Shown: positions 11,654-22,642 of the stretch, piece after piece | How the letters are laid out: each line of letters opens with the position of its first letter | Position numbering within the stretch: the stretch's first letter is position 1 | Source of the DNA: Ostrinia nubilalis | Lineage: Eukaryota > Arthropoda > Insecta > Lepidoptera > Crambidae | DNA length: 64,000 nucleotides | Assembly (NCBI RefSeq): GCF_963855985.1 | Contig: NC_087095.1 | Location: 2,304,001 to 2,368,000, forward strand | Direction: 5' to 3' | The notes under the pieces: generated by a model | Database searches by the model: none | The model's input: the letters and a program-made list of their open reading frames with translations, nothing else | What the model was told of the DNA's origin: nothing | Made by a program: the position numbers and the translations under genes

Positions 11654-11899
11654 ATGTTTATCGGAAGATTTTGTTTGGTTTTGTCGGGATTTGTGGTGAT
11701 AAGTCTCAGGTTGATGGATCGCATGTTTATTAACTTAACAATACTATTTTTAAAGATGTTTTACAACTTTTTGGACGTAATAATAAACACTGAAAGAGAT
11801 AATACACCTTTATCTCAAAATAAAGAAGAACAAATTTCAAGAAATAATATGAAGTTTGTTTCAGAAGACAGTTGTAGTGATAGTATTTTTTTTTATTGA
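11654..11899 (+). CDS. Possible small ORF, 81 aa, unknown function
   Basis: From the first ATG after the TATA-like box the frame opens with MFIGRFCLVLSGFVVISLRL, which looks like a signal peptide or membrane anchor. A second hydrophobic stretch (INLTILFLKMFYNFLDVI) follows, then a polar tail rich in Asn, Glu and Ser. I recognise no family. A strong donor-like CTC|GTAAGTATT lies downstream at about 12023, so this could be the first exon of a longer transcript. It could equally be chance in AT-rich DNA. A frame in the same register without ATG extends 18 bases upstream. Confidence 0.2.
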   Translation: MFIGRFCLVLSGFVVISLRLMDRMFINLTILFLKMFYNFLDVIINTERDNTPLSQNKEEQISRNNMKFVSEDSCSDSIFFY

Positions 11900-12955
11900 A
11901 TCAGGTACAAATCATGACCATTCAAGGAACAAAGTTTGCCTAGTTTATGTGTTCGAATGTTTCGTTAATCAGAAACTAGACTGTCGGTCTTTCATACCCC
12001 AATAGACATTGGAGTGTTAGCTCGTAAGTATTAATATCACTGTCGCTAGTGTGTCACACGCGGCGTGTAAATGTGTTGTTTACTTTCTGAATGGTTTGCA
12101 AAAATAGCATCACAATGGACATAGTTATCTTTAGTATTACTTTAATCACTTATTGAGGTTAAAGGTAGTTTTTTTATTAATCGTAATTAAATATTTGGCG
12201 GGAACGCAACGCTTAGTCGCAAGAGAGTTGTACAGACAACAGCACATCAAGTAAAGCATTTTATGCAGTTGCAAAATTTTAAGAGCTACTTTGTGACAAA
12301 ACTAATATTTGCTATGCTGTAGCTTAACATCTATAGGAAACTATAAAACTTTGAAATTTTCTGGTAATAGCATACTGAACGGTTTTTTTTAATTATTAAC
12401 CTCGTTTTTTTATTTCTTTCGTTTTTATTTTTACCAGTAGTTTAGTGTTAGGTGGCGTTATAATGTATTCTTATCATCTGTTGCTACGTGTTTACATTCA
12501 GATTGTGATATGGCCGTATTACAATGTTCTCGATAAATCTCATCACTAAACGTCTCAATGATGGACATGTTATGTAAGGTTTGGGTTTCATTGTGTTTGT
12601 TTGGCACGACCCCACCGATTTGACCCTTGTCTATGAACGAATTGGGTGGTCGTATTTTTCAGAGATGTTCGTTTTTCTTTTAAGAAAATTGGACATTGGT
12701 ACAGCAATTAAAAGAATCTCTGAATTGAGATAGAACAAAACTTGCACTACAGGATCACAGTAACGTTTTAATTTTTAATATTACGAAGCCACGATTGCCA
12801 CATACGAGGTTCGATCTGATATAAATTCACATCGAAATTCAGATTCGGTAGCTAAATTGGAAGAGTACGTAGTTCTGGAAATACACTTCCACAGCATGAC
12901 TGTATGGACATACGAGTACATATGTTACGATACGTTAGATCATACTATAATAACA
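11900..12955. other. Intergenic, no gene seen
   Basis: Stop-dense. A donor-like GTAAGTATT at about 12024 is the only splice-like signal I would note. Confidence 0.4.
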
Positions 12956-13085
12956 ATAATAATCATCATAATTTCAGCCACAGAACGTTTACTGCTCAAC
13001 ATCGGCCTCTTCAATGATTTCCATAACGCGCGGTGTGTGGCGGCCTGCATCCAGCGCCTTCCTGCTACCTTTATGAGGTCGTAAA
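12956..13085 (-). mobile_element. RTE LINE 3' fragment, diverged
   Basis: On the minus strand the phrases DLIKVAG, RRWMQAA and LWKSL match the C-terminal end of RTE endonuclease-reverse transcriptase, seen better preserved at 37624 and 20868. The tail is an ATT/ATG-type simple repeat (TAATAATAATAATCATCAT on the plus strand). The 5' part is missing. Confidence 0.6.
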
Positions 13086-13836
13086 AATACTACTATAATA
13101 ATATAGGAAAATATTTCATAACACTGATCTCGGTGTATTAACGCGATCTTCGGCATTGAAAGATGTTTTCTATATTATGTAGAGTTTAAACATTCAAAGG
13201 CGGTAATCGATCCTGTTATTTGATACCGCTAAGCCATATCGAACGCCTTTGGGGTTTACACACTCTGATACGTACTAAAGTCCTTAAGGAAACCGCAGTA
13301 AAGCCATTGATAATGTTGACTTCATGTAAAAAAAAAACAATATAATAACCACTTAGTTTCCAGTAAAAAAAAAAACAAAAAAAAATATTTTTTCCCTTTT
13401 TTTAGTCCCCTACCATCTTTTCGGTAATTTCTGGTTGCATACGCAGTCAAAGGGTTAAGCTTTAAGAGACCATCAAAGGTTTTTTTTTTTAAATGCATGT
13501 TGTACTTTTTGAAAATATGTGTACTTACTAGGTCTAAAGTCTACTTTGATCCTAAAAGAGTTGTGAGTTTTTATTTTTGGAACCGTTTTTTTTAATTTAT
13601 TTTTGAGTAAATTAATTTATGAAAATTTTATGATCTTCGATGTTTTATTTTGGTTCCCACAAGTGTTTGTTTTGGCACTAGAGATAATATTTAATATGAA
13701 TCGCAAATTAATGCCTTAATTAGTGGTAGCCGTTATAAATAAAGTAAATTACCGACGACCGATTTGGCGCGGTGATGCGGGTTGCGGGTTCGAATTTTAT
13801 TTCGTATAGGTTCCAGTGGTCTGATACCAATCTGTA
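13086..13836. other. Intergenic; possible SINE remnant
   Basis: No gene seen. At 13757-13830 GGCGCGGTGATGCGGGT and GCGGGTTCGAA resemble a degraded tRNA-derived SINE head. Confidence 0.35.
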
Positions 13837-14053
13837 CTAATATTATAAATGCGAAACTAACTCTGTCTGTCTGTCTTGCTTTCACGCCTAAACCACTGAA
13901 CCGATTTTGTTGAAAGGCATAGAGGTAGTTTGAGTCCCGGGAAAGGACATAGGATAGTTCTTATCCCGGTTTTTGAGACAGGGACGCGCGCGATAAAGTT
14001 TTTCTGCGACAGACTAAATTCCACGCGGGTGAAGCCGCTTGCGGAAAGCTAGT
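13837..14053 (+). mobile_element. Retroposon (GCGGAAAGCTAG-ending family)
   Basis: Starts TATTATAAATGCGAAACTAA, passes through CTGTCTGTCTGTCTTG and AACCACTGAACCGATTTTG, and ends CGCGGGTGAAGCCGC...GGAAAGCTAGTA. Relatives are at 19321 (minus), 47020 and 48270. This layout is widespread in Lepidoptera and usually assigned to RTE-type or SINE-like retroposons. Confidence 0.65.
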
Positions 14054-15603
14054 AGATAATATTGTATAATAGTTAAGCATACTTTAAGATTCCAACTAAG
14101 ATTGAACCATACAGAAATTCTAAGAATTTTTAATTTCATTTCATCGTTCAACTGCAGTAAAAATCTGAACGTAATGTCTTCTAACTTACCGTTATTATTA
14201 GCACTATGCAGTGAAGTGACAACGAAACCTATTTCGTCAATGGTTACCGCATTACCAATAGAGCAATAGTCAATACAACTTTGACTAGGCTCTGATTTCA
14301 CTACACACTGTATAAAATTACAGTACAGTCAACAACAAAAATTAGATAAAAAATAAATTGTCAATATTTTTTATTGGATTTCCAGGAAATCAAAATTAGG
14401 TCGCTAATATTTTGATATTCCCTTTTACAAGATATTTAATTGTCAATTAAACACAATAGAATTAGAAACTGGTCGCAAATAACGCTTGATTAAAAACAAA
14501 AACAGTCATAGCCGTTGTCACTTATCTTGTCAAACTTACTAAATACCTGTGGGTCTAGACAAAGTGCAAATTATAATCGCAAACCAGTCGAAAAGTGGTC
14601 GAAAAGCCCCCTTTTTGTATGGAGTTTTGACAGATTCGATTTTCGATTCGATCAAAAAGTGCGTTTTGTCTAAGGGGGCTGCAGAGTATTCTCAGCATTT
14701 TAGTGATAAAGCAAAGGATTTGTTAGGTGAACAATGCCATTCAATCTATTTTAACCCTACCCTTTTCAACCTCTAGGATTTTGATTAAGAACTGTCTCAG
14801 CAAATGCTTTTTAAAGGAAGTAATTTGCTTGGAGACTTAAAAGTCTAACTAACTTCTATTGCTGTCAAAGATAAGGATTTGTTTTATTTCTATAGTAAAA
14901 AAAAGGAGGCGATGCTTTTGAAAAAAAAAAGACGTTAAATAAAGGCATGATATACAGCAATACCAAAGCTAGTTTATGAATAAGACTTTAAAAAAAAAAA
15001 ATAAGTGCCACTTGTGGTCCAAACTGAATAAATAATTTTATTTTTGATTTTTTTTTATTCATTTCAGTTCCTGATGTTACGAGTATGATTCCCTTTAATA
15101 CTGTTCTCATTAAGCATTACATTCATGTATCCTTTTGTAGTTCCAGTAATATAATATTTTATAGTTAATATGTACAGACAACAGTATTAGACAGTTTTGT
15201 TGCAAAGTCGCCCCTATCACAACTGTATAAGATGTGACAGTGTTTAGTTTGACGTGACGTCGACTGTACGTCAGAAACTCACGACTACGATGCGCACGAT
15301 TATTTTTCCGAAGTATCTAACAGGAAAAAGATTTCAGAGAAGTTTCGATTCCCATTATTTTATTGTTATCTTTCTAAAACATCTTATGGTCTGGATTAGC
15401 AAAAAAAGGTATAATTGGTTACAATATTGGCTAAAATGAAAAATACACACGTTTGAAATATTCGGAAATAGGGTAGTTTTCAATTTACTTAACGAACTTT
15501 TGTTTCGCCATACATACTATGATATCCATGATAAATAGCAAAAATTCTTGAAAGTCGTATTTTTGAACTTATCGAAAAGACTGAAAAAAGAAAATACTTT
15601 GTT

Positions 15604-15657
15604 TTAACCCTCAAGTCCCGTAAGGCGATGCGACCGCTTGGGGTTTGATGGGTTAAT
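15604..15657. repeat. TTAACCC...GGGTTAA mini-element
   Basis: A 54-base GC-rich unit bounded by TTAACCCTCAA and an inverted TTGATGGGTTAA. TTAA plus CCC ends are the piggyBac pattern, so this may be a collapsed piggyBac-derived MITE. Confidence 0.35.
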
Positions 15658-16517
15658 TAATTATTCGTATTCCATCTGTAACAGAATTATTACTCTGACT
15701 GTACTTTACCTAAGCAATACAGCCTTGTTAACAATGTAACAGTGACATGTGACACCACACCAGTGATTACCGGTCTATGCTAGGCTTATATTCAACCATC
15801 CGACGGATTAGTGGTTCGATAAGGTATAGTGCAGGTTCGAACCCCGCTAGGGGCAAATTATAATGTTGAGCACCTGCATTTTTTCTCTAAGCGAATACTG
15901 AATTTTTATGCGATTTCTAACCTAACTTCAATAAATGGATGAGGTTCCCAATTCAGTTGGTATTTTTTTGTACTTTCTTACTTTTTGTAGGAATATGCTA
16001 CTGTTTTCTTTAATTTTAGGTATAAATGTGCAAACCAAGGACAAGAGTTAGTACTTATGTGAGAACAAATACACAAAAAGTTTGTTTTCCTATAAGTGTA
16101 AAGTAGAAACGTAGTTAATGCACCCACAAAAACTTTTGTTGACATTGATTTAGATCTACGCTTAAATGGCAAAGTGACAAATAAAAATTATTCAATAGAC
16201 AAAAAACTATTTGTTTGTAACGTACGTGCAACGTATTTCATGTAAAAATAATCTCTGGCCATATGTGTTACAAAAAGTTTAATCATTTGCTCAAAAAATT
16301 CGGCAATTTCTTATCTCGTTATGCAATTTGATATTAACAATGTTTATGTTAAGTATATTTTTTGTGATAGTAAAACAGACGTATGAGAGCAAAAAAATGT
16401 TTTGTTATTGGGCCGTCAATTAAAGATAAATTGGTCTTATCATGTAAGTACCTACTGCATATCTACCTATTTTATTGACTCTTAGCAAAACAAAGTAGAC
16501 CGGAAACTGTATAAAGT

Positions 16518-16610
16518 TGAACGATTCTGAAACGTCAAGTGGCAAAAATCGGAACTAATAACCCAGTAGTGATGTAACTCCTGTCAGCTAGGACGGTTCA
16601 GAATCGTTCA
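16518..16610. repeat. Short inverted-repeat unit (93 bp)
   Basis: TGAACGATTCTGAA at 16518 is exactly inverted at 16597-16610. The interior is non-coding. Probably a small MITE; no clear target duplication seen. Confidence 0.5.
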
Positions 16611-17059
16611 TTGAAAAATAAAAACAAATCTCAAGCATTCTGTGAGATTTACATAGCAATAACTACACGCTACACGGTTATGGAAAACAGTTTGTAATAG
16701 AGTAAGTTAGTGAGTTGTTCATTATTAACTATTAAGTTTAACGTGACAAAAATTAACTAACATAGCCTGGGGCCCCTTGTCGAATGAATGAAACTCGATT
16801 TCCGTAACATTTCAATTAGAGGCAAACAGTATCAGATCAATTGTTTTAAAATTATTCTATCAAAAAATATTCCAACGCGCATCCATCAACATTATCTACT
16901 CATTTTATTGCAATATTAATAAATAAATTATATTACTGAAACGCACGGAACCTATAAAAAAAACATTAATGCTCTATTTTTATTTAAACGTGACAAATGA
17001 ATACATTTTATACATTTTTATGTAAACGTCACTTACAAAGGAATAAAGTTTTTTAATAG

Positions 17060-17165
17060 GGCATGTTGTTATGTAATAGAATGATTGGGCATTTTTAAAC
17101 AGCTTTCATACGCATTGATTTACCGTGACTGAGTCGTCCACCTTGATCTTGAGATGAACGGAACG
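17060..17165 (+). repeat. Three-copy dispersed repeat, copy 1
   Basis: Reads GTTATGTAATAGAATGA, then CATTTTTAAACAGCTTTCAT and CACCTTGATCTTGAGA. The same ordered blocks recur at 17755 and 19730 in the same orientation, with weaker similarity continuing about 150 bases downstream. It matches none of the transposon families in this window. Confidence 0.6.
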
Positions 17166-17406
17166 AAGCAAAAATAGAAAGATACACAATTAAAATGTCA
17201 TTGTCACTGTCACATGCACTAGTTGTTCGTTTCGAAATGTGCTATGTCATTCCCAGTGTAAATACGGAAGAAGAAATAGTTTTTTTTTTGTTTGTTTTAA
17301 CTTAATGTAGGTATCATCAGAAAATCTAAAGGAATGCTGTTTATTTATGTTTTTTTCGTATTTTGCCATATCAAAAGTACACGTTTAGACTTTAATTATT
17401 TATACT

Positions 17407-17575
17407 AAGGACTGGAATTCGCTGCCTGCTGCTGTTTTTCCCGAATACGATTATCCGGGCCTTTTCAAGGCGAGAGTGAATAGGCACTTACAGCGAAGTT
17501 ATGTACCATCCTAGACTGCATCTCATTTAAGACCAGGTGTGATTGCCTGCCTTGTTATGCATAAAAAAAATTAAG
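17407..17575 (+). mobile_element. 5'-truncated CR1/jockey-type LINE tail
   Basis: Best copy of this tail. The frame reads WNSLPAAVFPEYDYPG, then LFKARVNRHLQRSYVPS and a TAG stop, followed by a short 3' UTR with CTAGACTGCATCTCA and a TATGCATAAAAAAA tail. The WN-LP motif is typical of the end of CR1/jockey ORF2. Everything upstream is lost. Confidence 0.75.
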
Positions 17576-17754
17576 TGTAAAAATTACAAAACCTATGAAA
17601 AGATCTCCACTCCACACTTAGTTTTCAAAAGCGACGTCTTCAGGAAACCTGGAAATACCCGTATTATAAATTACTTAGTCCCGATAAATAAAGCAGGATG
17701 GCAGAAGAATTTTATTGACTATATTATTGTTGCCAAATAAGGAATAAAATGCCG

Positions 17755-17850
17755 TTATCATTTATGCAGTTAACAGAATGACTGTGCATTCTCAAACAAC
17801 TTTTATATAAGCTGAGAGACGGTCTACCTTGATCTTGAGACGACAAAGAC
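17755..17850 (+). repeat. Three-copy dispersed repeat, copy 2
   Basis: Carries TTATGCAGTTAACAGAATGA, CATTCTCAAACAACTTTTAT and TACCTTGATCTTGAGACG in the same order as copies 1 and 3. It lies just after the LINE tail at 17407-17575. Confidence 0.6.
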
Positions 17851-18091
17851 GTATCGACTTATTTGCGAAGAAAAACATAGAAAGATCTCGATTCTGGATC
17901 CAAAATATCACTTACTATTGAGTGTTGATTAAAAATGTGCAATAATTAGCAACGCAAATGTGTTATTAATACATTAAGTAAATGCGGAAGACAAATCAAG
18001 TAAATAAATAAAAATATATCTGTCGATTAATAAGTACCTAGTTCCAAATATCATGCCATTAAACTATTTTCAAATTAAACAGACATTTGTC

Positions 18092-18856
18092 GGCCGTTTG
18101 GTGTAGTGGTTCAGAACGGACTACTATGCCGAGAGGTTCCGGGTTCGATTCCCGGCCGGGCAGAAATTGAAATGATGAATTTTAATTTCTGTGACGGGTC
18201 TGGGTGTTACTATGTATATTATGTATGTATTTAAAAAAAAAAGTATATAAGTAGGTAGTATAACCGTTAAGCTAGCACCCATAACACAAGCATTAAATTG
18301 CTTACTTTGGGGCTAGCTGGCGCTGTGTGAAATTGGGTCCGTGGCCGAGTCTCCCAGTGTTCGACGCACCCGTGGTCGACGCCCCCGGTCAGTGAAATTT
18401 GATTTGGAGCAATTTTTAATTAAATGTACAGTCAGGCACAAAAATGTTTATAAACGAACTAGTTGTGCCGCGACGTCCCTATCTATAAACCCACAAAGTT
18501 TGTCTACCCTTCCGCCAAACACTCTGTATAATAACAATTAAATAACCAGTCTTTAAAATAACTCTACTCTCTCTACATTTAACTAACTACAAATAAAAGT
18601 TGAAATTATAAAAGATTTATTAAGTAATATTATAACCAAAAAATAAATACAACATTTTAATTTTTGTAATAACATCAAAATTATTATATTTTTCATTACT
18701 TTTCGTTGACTGTACTTAGTGCAAAAGTCGAAAAAAATATGATATTAAATTAATTTAAATCGGGGGCGTCGACCACATGTGCGTCAAACACTGGGGGACT
18801 CGGCCACGAACCCGTGAAATTGTCCAAAGATTTATTATTATTATTATTATTTTAGG
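18092..18856 (+). mobile_element. tRNA-derived SINE, interrupted by a transposon
   Basis: The tRNA-like head begins GGCCGTTTGGTGTAGTGG and has a B box GGTTCGATTCC at 18142-18152. The body contains AAATTGAAATGATGAATTTT and GACGGGTCTGGGTG. The tail runs through TTGGGGCTAGCTGGCGCTGT, is broken by the 479-bp element at 18335-18813, and resumes with GTCCAAAGATTTATTATT. Other copies: 22398-22642 and 60190-60447 (minus), with fragments at 50716 and 59925. The head cannot form a proper acceptor stem, so it is not a tRNA gene. Confidence 0.85.
18335..18813. mobile_element. 479-bp element, 55-bp inverted ends, 8-bp TSD
   Basis: Left end 18335-18389 (GGGTCCGTGGCCGAGTC...) and right end 18759-18813 are inverted copies with about six mismatches. 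GTGAAATT occurs just before (18327-18334) and just after (18814-18821). Removing the element and one GTGAAATT restores the SINE tail. The 8-bp duplication (9 if one G is counted differently), long inverted ends and terminal GG fit MULE, Merlin or P-like superfamilies. No transposase inside. Confidence 0.85.
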
Positions 18857-19251
18857 TAATATGGCGGCTAGGAAATGATGCAACACTTGCAGGAGTACGA
18901 CCCTCTCTAATTTACCAGGGGCAAACAGATGATTTAGCCTTCACTTTCCACTCAGACGTGTTTAAGGACTGATGTCCGCATTATTAACCGATTTTTTCAA
19001 TGCTGTTTTGACGATTCAATCGATACCCCGTCAAAATGCGCGACTGCTATCTTCTATCTACTCTATTAGAGGCTGGATTTGAATTTGTAGCTGGTTTAAT
19101 CGCAATAAAAAAGTGTTTCAAAATTCAGTTCCAGTCTCATCTCAGTAAGGAAATGTGGTATTCTGGAACACTTGTCCCACAGTCGACTTTTAAGGTATCT
19201 ACAGTAGGTCTATTCCACTTTGATTACCTGGGTTTGATTACCCAGAACAGA

Positions 19252-19266
19252 CCCCCCCCCCCCCCC
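19252..19266 (+). repeat. Poly(C) tract, 15 bases
   Basis: Fifteen cytosines in a row, unusual in this AT-rich sequence. It sits after CTGGGTTTGATTACCCAG, a 7-bp-arm palindrome. Confidence 0.8.
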
Positions 19267-19320
19267 GTTGAGTAAGAATTGGAGTGGTCCATTTCCTCTC
19301 TACTGATAATTTATTTTATG

Positions 19321-19576
19321 ACTAGCTATCCGCCCGCGGCTTTGCCCGCGTGGAATTTTGTCTGTCACAGAAAAACTTTACCGCGCGCGTCCCTGTTTCA
19401 AAAACCGGGATAAAAACTATTCTATGTCCTATCCCGGGACTCAAACTATCTCTATGCCAAATTTCATCAAAATCGGTTCAGTGGTTTAAGCGTGAAAGCA
19501 AGACAGACAGACAGACAGATAGACAGACGGACAAACAGACAGACGGAGTTACTTTCGCATTTGTAATATTAGTATA
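19321..19576 (-). mobile_element. Retroposon (GCGGAAAGCTAG family), with ACAG microsatellite
   Basis: Reverse orientation of the 13837 element: starts CTAGCTATCCGCCCGCGG, passes AAAATCGGTTCAGTGG and ends TTTGTAATATTAGTATAG. An (ACAG)n tract at 19500-19545 corresponds to the CTGTCTGT block of the family. Confidence 0.7.
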
Positions 19577-19729
19577 GAAGTAAAGATGAGTAGGAGTACC
19601 TACATTTAATAAACGAAGATAAAAATGCACTGTATAATGTGTATAAATAAATCATGAACCATTTATTGTATGACTCACAAACGACTAATGTATGATTAAA
19701 TCCTTGCATTGTTATTATAATAACCTTAT

Positions 19730-19812
19730 CAGTTATGTAATAGAATGAGTTGACATTTTTAAACAACTTTCATTGTCGTGAGACAGCCTACCTTGATCTT
19801 GAGACGGTAAGT
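19730..19812 (+). repeat. Three-copy dispersed repeat, copy 3
   Basis: CAGTTATGTAATAGAATGAG, CATTTTTAAACAACTTTCAT and CTACCTTGATCTTGAGACGG, closely matching copy 1. In this copy the last block runs into GGTAAGT, a splice-donor-like word absent from the other two. Confidence 0.6.
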
Positions 19813-20867
19813 AAACAACCGTATAATCAGCTTGCAAGGGTTAACTGAGGAAACGTAGAAGTATCTCAAATTATTTTCAAACTTCATACCTAAATAACTC
19901 TTTACTTTTGAAGTGCTTTGATAATCAAAATAATAGACATACCTATTGTACTCGGGAGCAAAAAGTATGGAATCATTGTAATTACGAGCGATCTCAAGAA
20001 GTAAATAAATAACTAAATGAAGAATTATAATGAAGCCACTATTTTAAAGGTTATTTATAAACTAAATTCTCTCAGAATAAAACACAAGAGGCTTGATTTC
20101 AAAATTTTGCTCGCAAGTATAGATTTAAAATTTTGCAAGGCAAATAAAATAGGTAGAGATAAACAGGCAAAAGTCGACAGTAATAATTTGACTCTCTGAC
20201 CTTTTGTTCTGTTTTCTTTTGGTAATGCTAAACAATGCCAGTCTAAGCTTTCTCAATATTAAAGGCCTTGAAACTTGCCAGTCCACACGTGCTATACGTG
20301 TAAAAAAATATTCAACACAATCTACTTTACATAACTTGATATTTTTAATATACCTAATGTAAGTTCTAAATAGGAATCTGTGACATATTTTCGAAGGTGA
20401 ATACGCTCTAGTCGTTACATAATTATACTGTCACAAAATCTTATCACCTAAAATAGAGGATAAAAAATGGAGCATAAATTAAATTAAAACAAAACCTGGC
20501 GTGCTGATCGCGTGCTGAGGGTTCCGTATCCTTTATTTATCTTTCTTTATCTCTTTCCTGTAAGAGCCATGTCATCGTTCAAAAAAATATTCCAGTTTTA
20601 GATGTCCCTAACGTCAAGATAGGTAAAAATCAAGATTAGATTTGTATGTAAAACAGTTCATGTTATCTTAAATCAATGATTATTATCATATCATTCAGTC
20701 ATTGACCTAGAGTCATAAAATTGTGCGTAAATCTTCGTTAACATTTCCTTAAACGGCTCTATCTTTTAGTACAGAAAAGCTATATCAATTTTTATCTAAA
20801 ACGAGGAAACTTAGCCTGTATCTTATTTGATTAACAGTAATGAACAGGCAACTATCTGATAAAGGTC
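19813..20867. other. Intergenic, no gene seen
   Basis: AT-rich. GCGTGCTGAGGGTTCCGTA near 20508 resembles a phrase common in a lepidopteran interspersed repeat, but too little is left to classify. Confidence 0.4.
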
Positions 20868-20974
20868 GCGGCAAGAGCCTGGATGCGGGCAGCGCAGGAC
20901 TTTTCACTGTGGAAAACCTTGGGGGAGGCCTTTGTCCAGCAGTGGACGTCATTTGGCTGAAACGAACGAACAAG
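20868..20974 (+). mobile_element. RTE LINE 3' terminus
   Basis: An open C-terminal peptide reads KVAARAWMRAAQDFSLWKTL, then GEAFVQQWTSFG and stop, followed directly by the AACGAACGAAC tail repeat. This is the conserved end of RTE endonuclease-reverse transcriptase. Only about 100 bases of 3' end survive, as in typical 5'-truncated insertions. Confidence 0.8.
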
Positions 20975-21897
20975 CTGCTAGAAGCGAGATTCTAGAACTG
21001 CCTTTCTAATCTCTAGGTGCTGAAACACAAATAATGCTGTTAACATTGTTGTTTTTGCGACAGGTTTAGATAAGATGATAGTACGAGTACTAGCCAGGCA
21101 GATTTAGAATCAGCCCTACCTCAATCCAAACCAAGCATTTCTTTACTTGGAGTCAATACGGGACCTCACGAGACCACAGAGGTTATTGAGCATGGGAATT
21201 GAAACAAAGTTGATGTCAATCTTTATGTTCTTAAGATCTAATTTATTAGCGGTATTCTTACAAAGTACTCGTATCACTATAATAACGAAAAAGACATAAA
21301 TATCAATCAGATTCAGATCAGGCTAATAACTATTATAATAATAATATTCATAGGTTTATGAAAGTAAAACACATTGTTGCATCATGTGCACCCATTAGCA
21401 TCTACGATAGATGATAAGGAAACCAGACTTTAATAAACTTATTCGTAATGTCCGTCATTAATTATACCTACACGTGGCAGGTACTTGGATTCCTCATCGC
21501 AATGGAATTGCTGCTTTGATGTTATTAATCATGTTATTAATATTTTCGTAAATGCCAATATTATTAAGATCAAATGCCAAATGAGTAAACATGGGTTAAA
21601 CTGGATTCGAAAATGTTTTCAATGTACACGCGGCCACAATGTTAACTATCCATTTCCGTTTTTGCTCTCGCTCTCATCAAATGGTGATTCTTTGCGATTG
21701 AACGAGACGACATGACTGGCAATGGGCAGTTAACACTGTTGCCGATAGTACATTATGGGCTCTCGAAATGAAATGAAACCTTTATGTTGGCAATCGTAGT
21801 GTTAGGACTTCTATTCTTGAAACTACGACAATCAAAGGAGATCGTGCTCTGTGGCTCTTCTCAGGGAAGAAGTAATAAGTCAGCTGTAGGCAGCCAT
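20975..21897. other. Intergenic, no gene seen
   Basis: No exon-like block recognised. An unsupported 76-codon frame at 21485-21715 has no domain features. Confidence 0.4.
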
Positions 21898-22096
21898 CTA
21901 TATATATAAAAGAAAGTCGTGTTAGTTACTCCACTTATAACTCAAGAACGGCTGAACCGATTTAGCTGAAAATTGTCAGGGAAGTAGTTTAGAGCCAGGA
22001 GAAGGACATATAATACTTTTTATCCCTTTCGAAATAAAAAAAGTCTGCTTATTTATTGCCATTAAGGCGGAACAAAGTTCGCCGGGTCAGCTAGTT
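21898..22096 (+). mobile_element. Short retroposon copy (CTAGCTGACCCGG family)
   Basis: Starts TATATATAAAAGAAAGTCGT and ends GTTCGCCGGGTCAGCTAG, the reverse of the copy at 1540-1738 with only scattered differences. The near-identical termini define a unit of about 198 bp. Confidence 0.65.
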
Positions 22097-22192
22097 ATGT
22101 ATAAAAAGCGGTCAGATGACTGCTGCAGGGCTGCTTACGCTCGTCAATTGTTTAACATCATCGTTGTTTTGGCTATTTGAGGTAAGACTTAA

Positions 22193-22331
22193 GAGCCAAA
22201 GCACACGATGTGTTACGGCGGCGAAGCTGTGTCGCTGCGTCATCTAACATAGAATAACGCGTGGCTGGCACACGAGCGGTGGGGCGAAAACTTTGCGGTA
22301 CGGCGCCGCAACGCATCATGTGTTTTGGCTC
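22193..22331. mobile_element. Tourist-like MITE (GAGCCAAA family), 139 bp
   Basis: Inverted ends GAGCCAAAGCACACGATG and CATCATGTGTTTTGGCTC, with TAA on both sides (22190-22192 and 22332-22334). Copy B of the surrounding repeat shows the empty site GGTAAGTAAGGTGGCC, which confirms the TAA duplication. Confidence 0.85.
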
Positions 22332-22397
22332 TAAGGTGGCCAGTTTCTCTATGGTTGGAGATTCCGGAAAAAGCTCGCTTCCACCTTCATCCTTCAT

Positions 22398-22642
22398 TTT
22401 TTTTTTACACAGCGCCAGCTAGCCCCAAAGTAAGCAACTTAATGCTTGTGTTATGGGTGCTAGCTTAACGGATATACTACTTATATACTTTTTGTTTTTA
22501 AAATACATAAATATTATACATAGTCACACCCAGACCCGTCACAGAAATTAAAATTCATCATTTCAATTTCTGCCCGGCCGGGAATCGAACCCGGGACCTC
22601 TCGGCATAGTAGTCCGTTCTGAATCACTACACCAAACGGCCG
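22398..22642 (-). mobile_element. tRNA-derived SINE, full-length copy
   Basis: Minus-strand copy of the 18092 SINE: head GGCCGTTTGGTGTAGTG at the right, B box complement GGAATCGAACC, and tail CAGCGCCAGCTAGCCCC next to a T-rich run at the left. It lies between blocks of the tandem repeat that are contiguous in copy B. Confidence 0.85.

Larger units (their letters stand above)
14054..17059. other. Intergenic; small repeats only
   Basis: No gene seen. Besides the elements listed separately, the stretch at 14553-14682 has partly inverted ends (AGACAAAGTGC and GCGTTTTGTCT) and may be a worn MITE. At 15790-15870 a B-box-like GGTTCGAACCCC suggests a SINE remnant. At 15250-15262 TGACGTGACGTC resembles a CRE site. 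Confidence 0.35.

Noticed and set aside
18092..18165. tRNA-like sequence with A- and B-box motifs (also at 22570-22642 and 60376-60447)
   Set aside because: The ends cannot form a proper acceptor stem, and the same sequence continues into a conserved non-tRNA body and tail in three copies: it is a SINE head, not a tRNA gene.
19500..19545. Regular ACAG repeats that could suggest an array
   Set aside because: A plain microsatellite inside a known retroposon family; no spacers, so not a CRISPR-like array.
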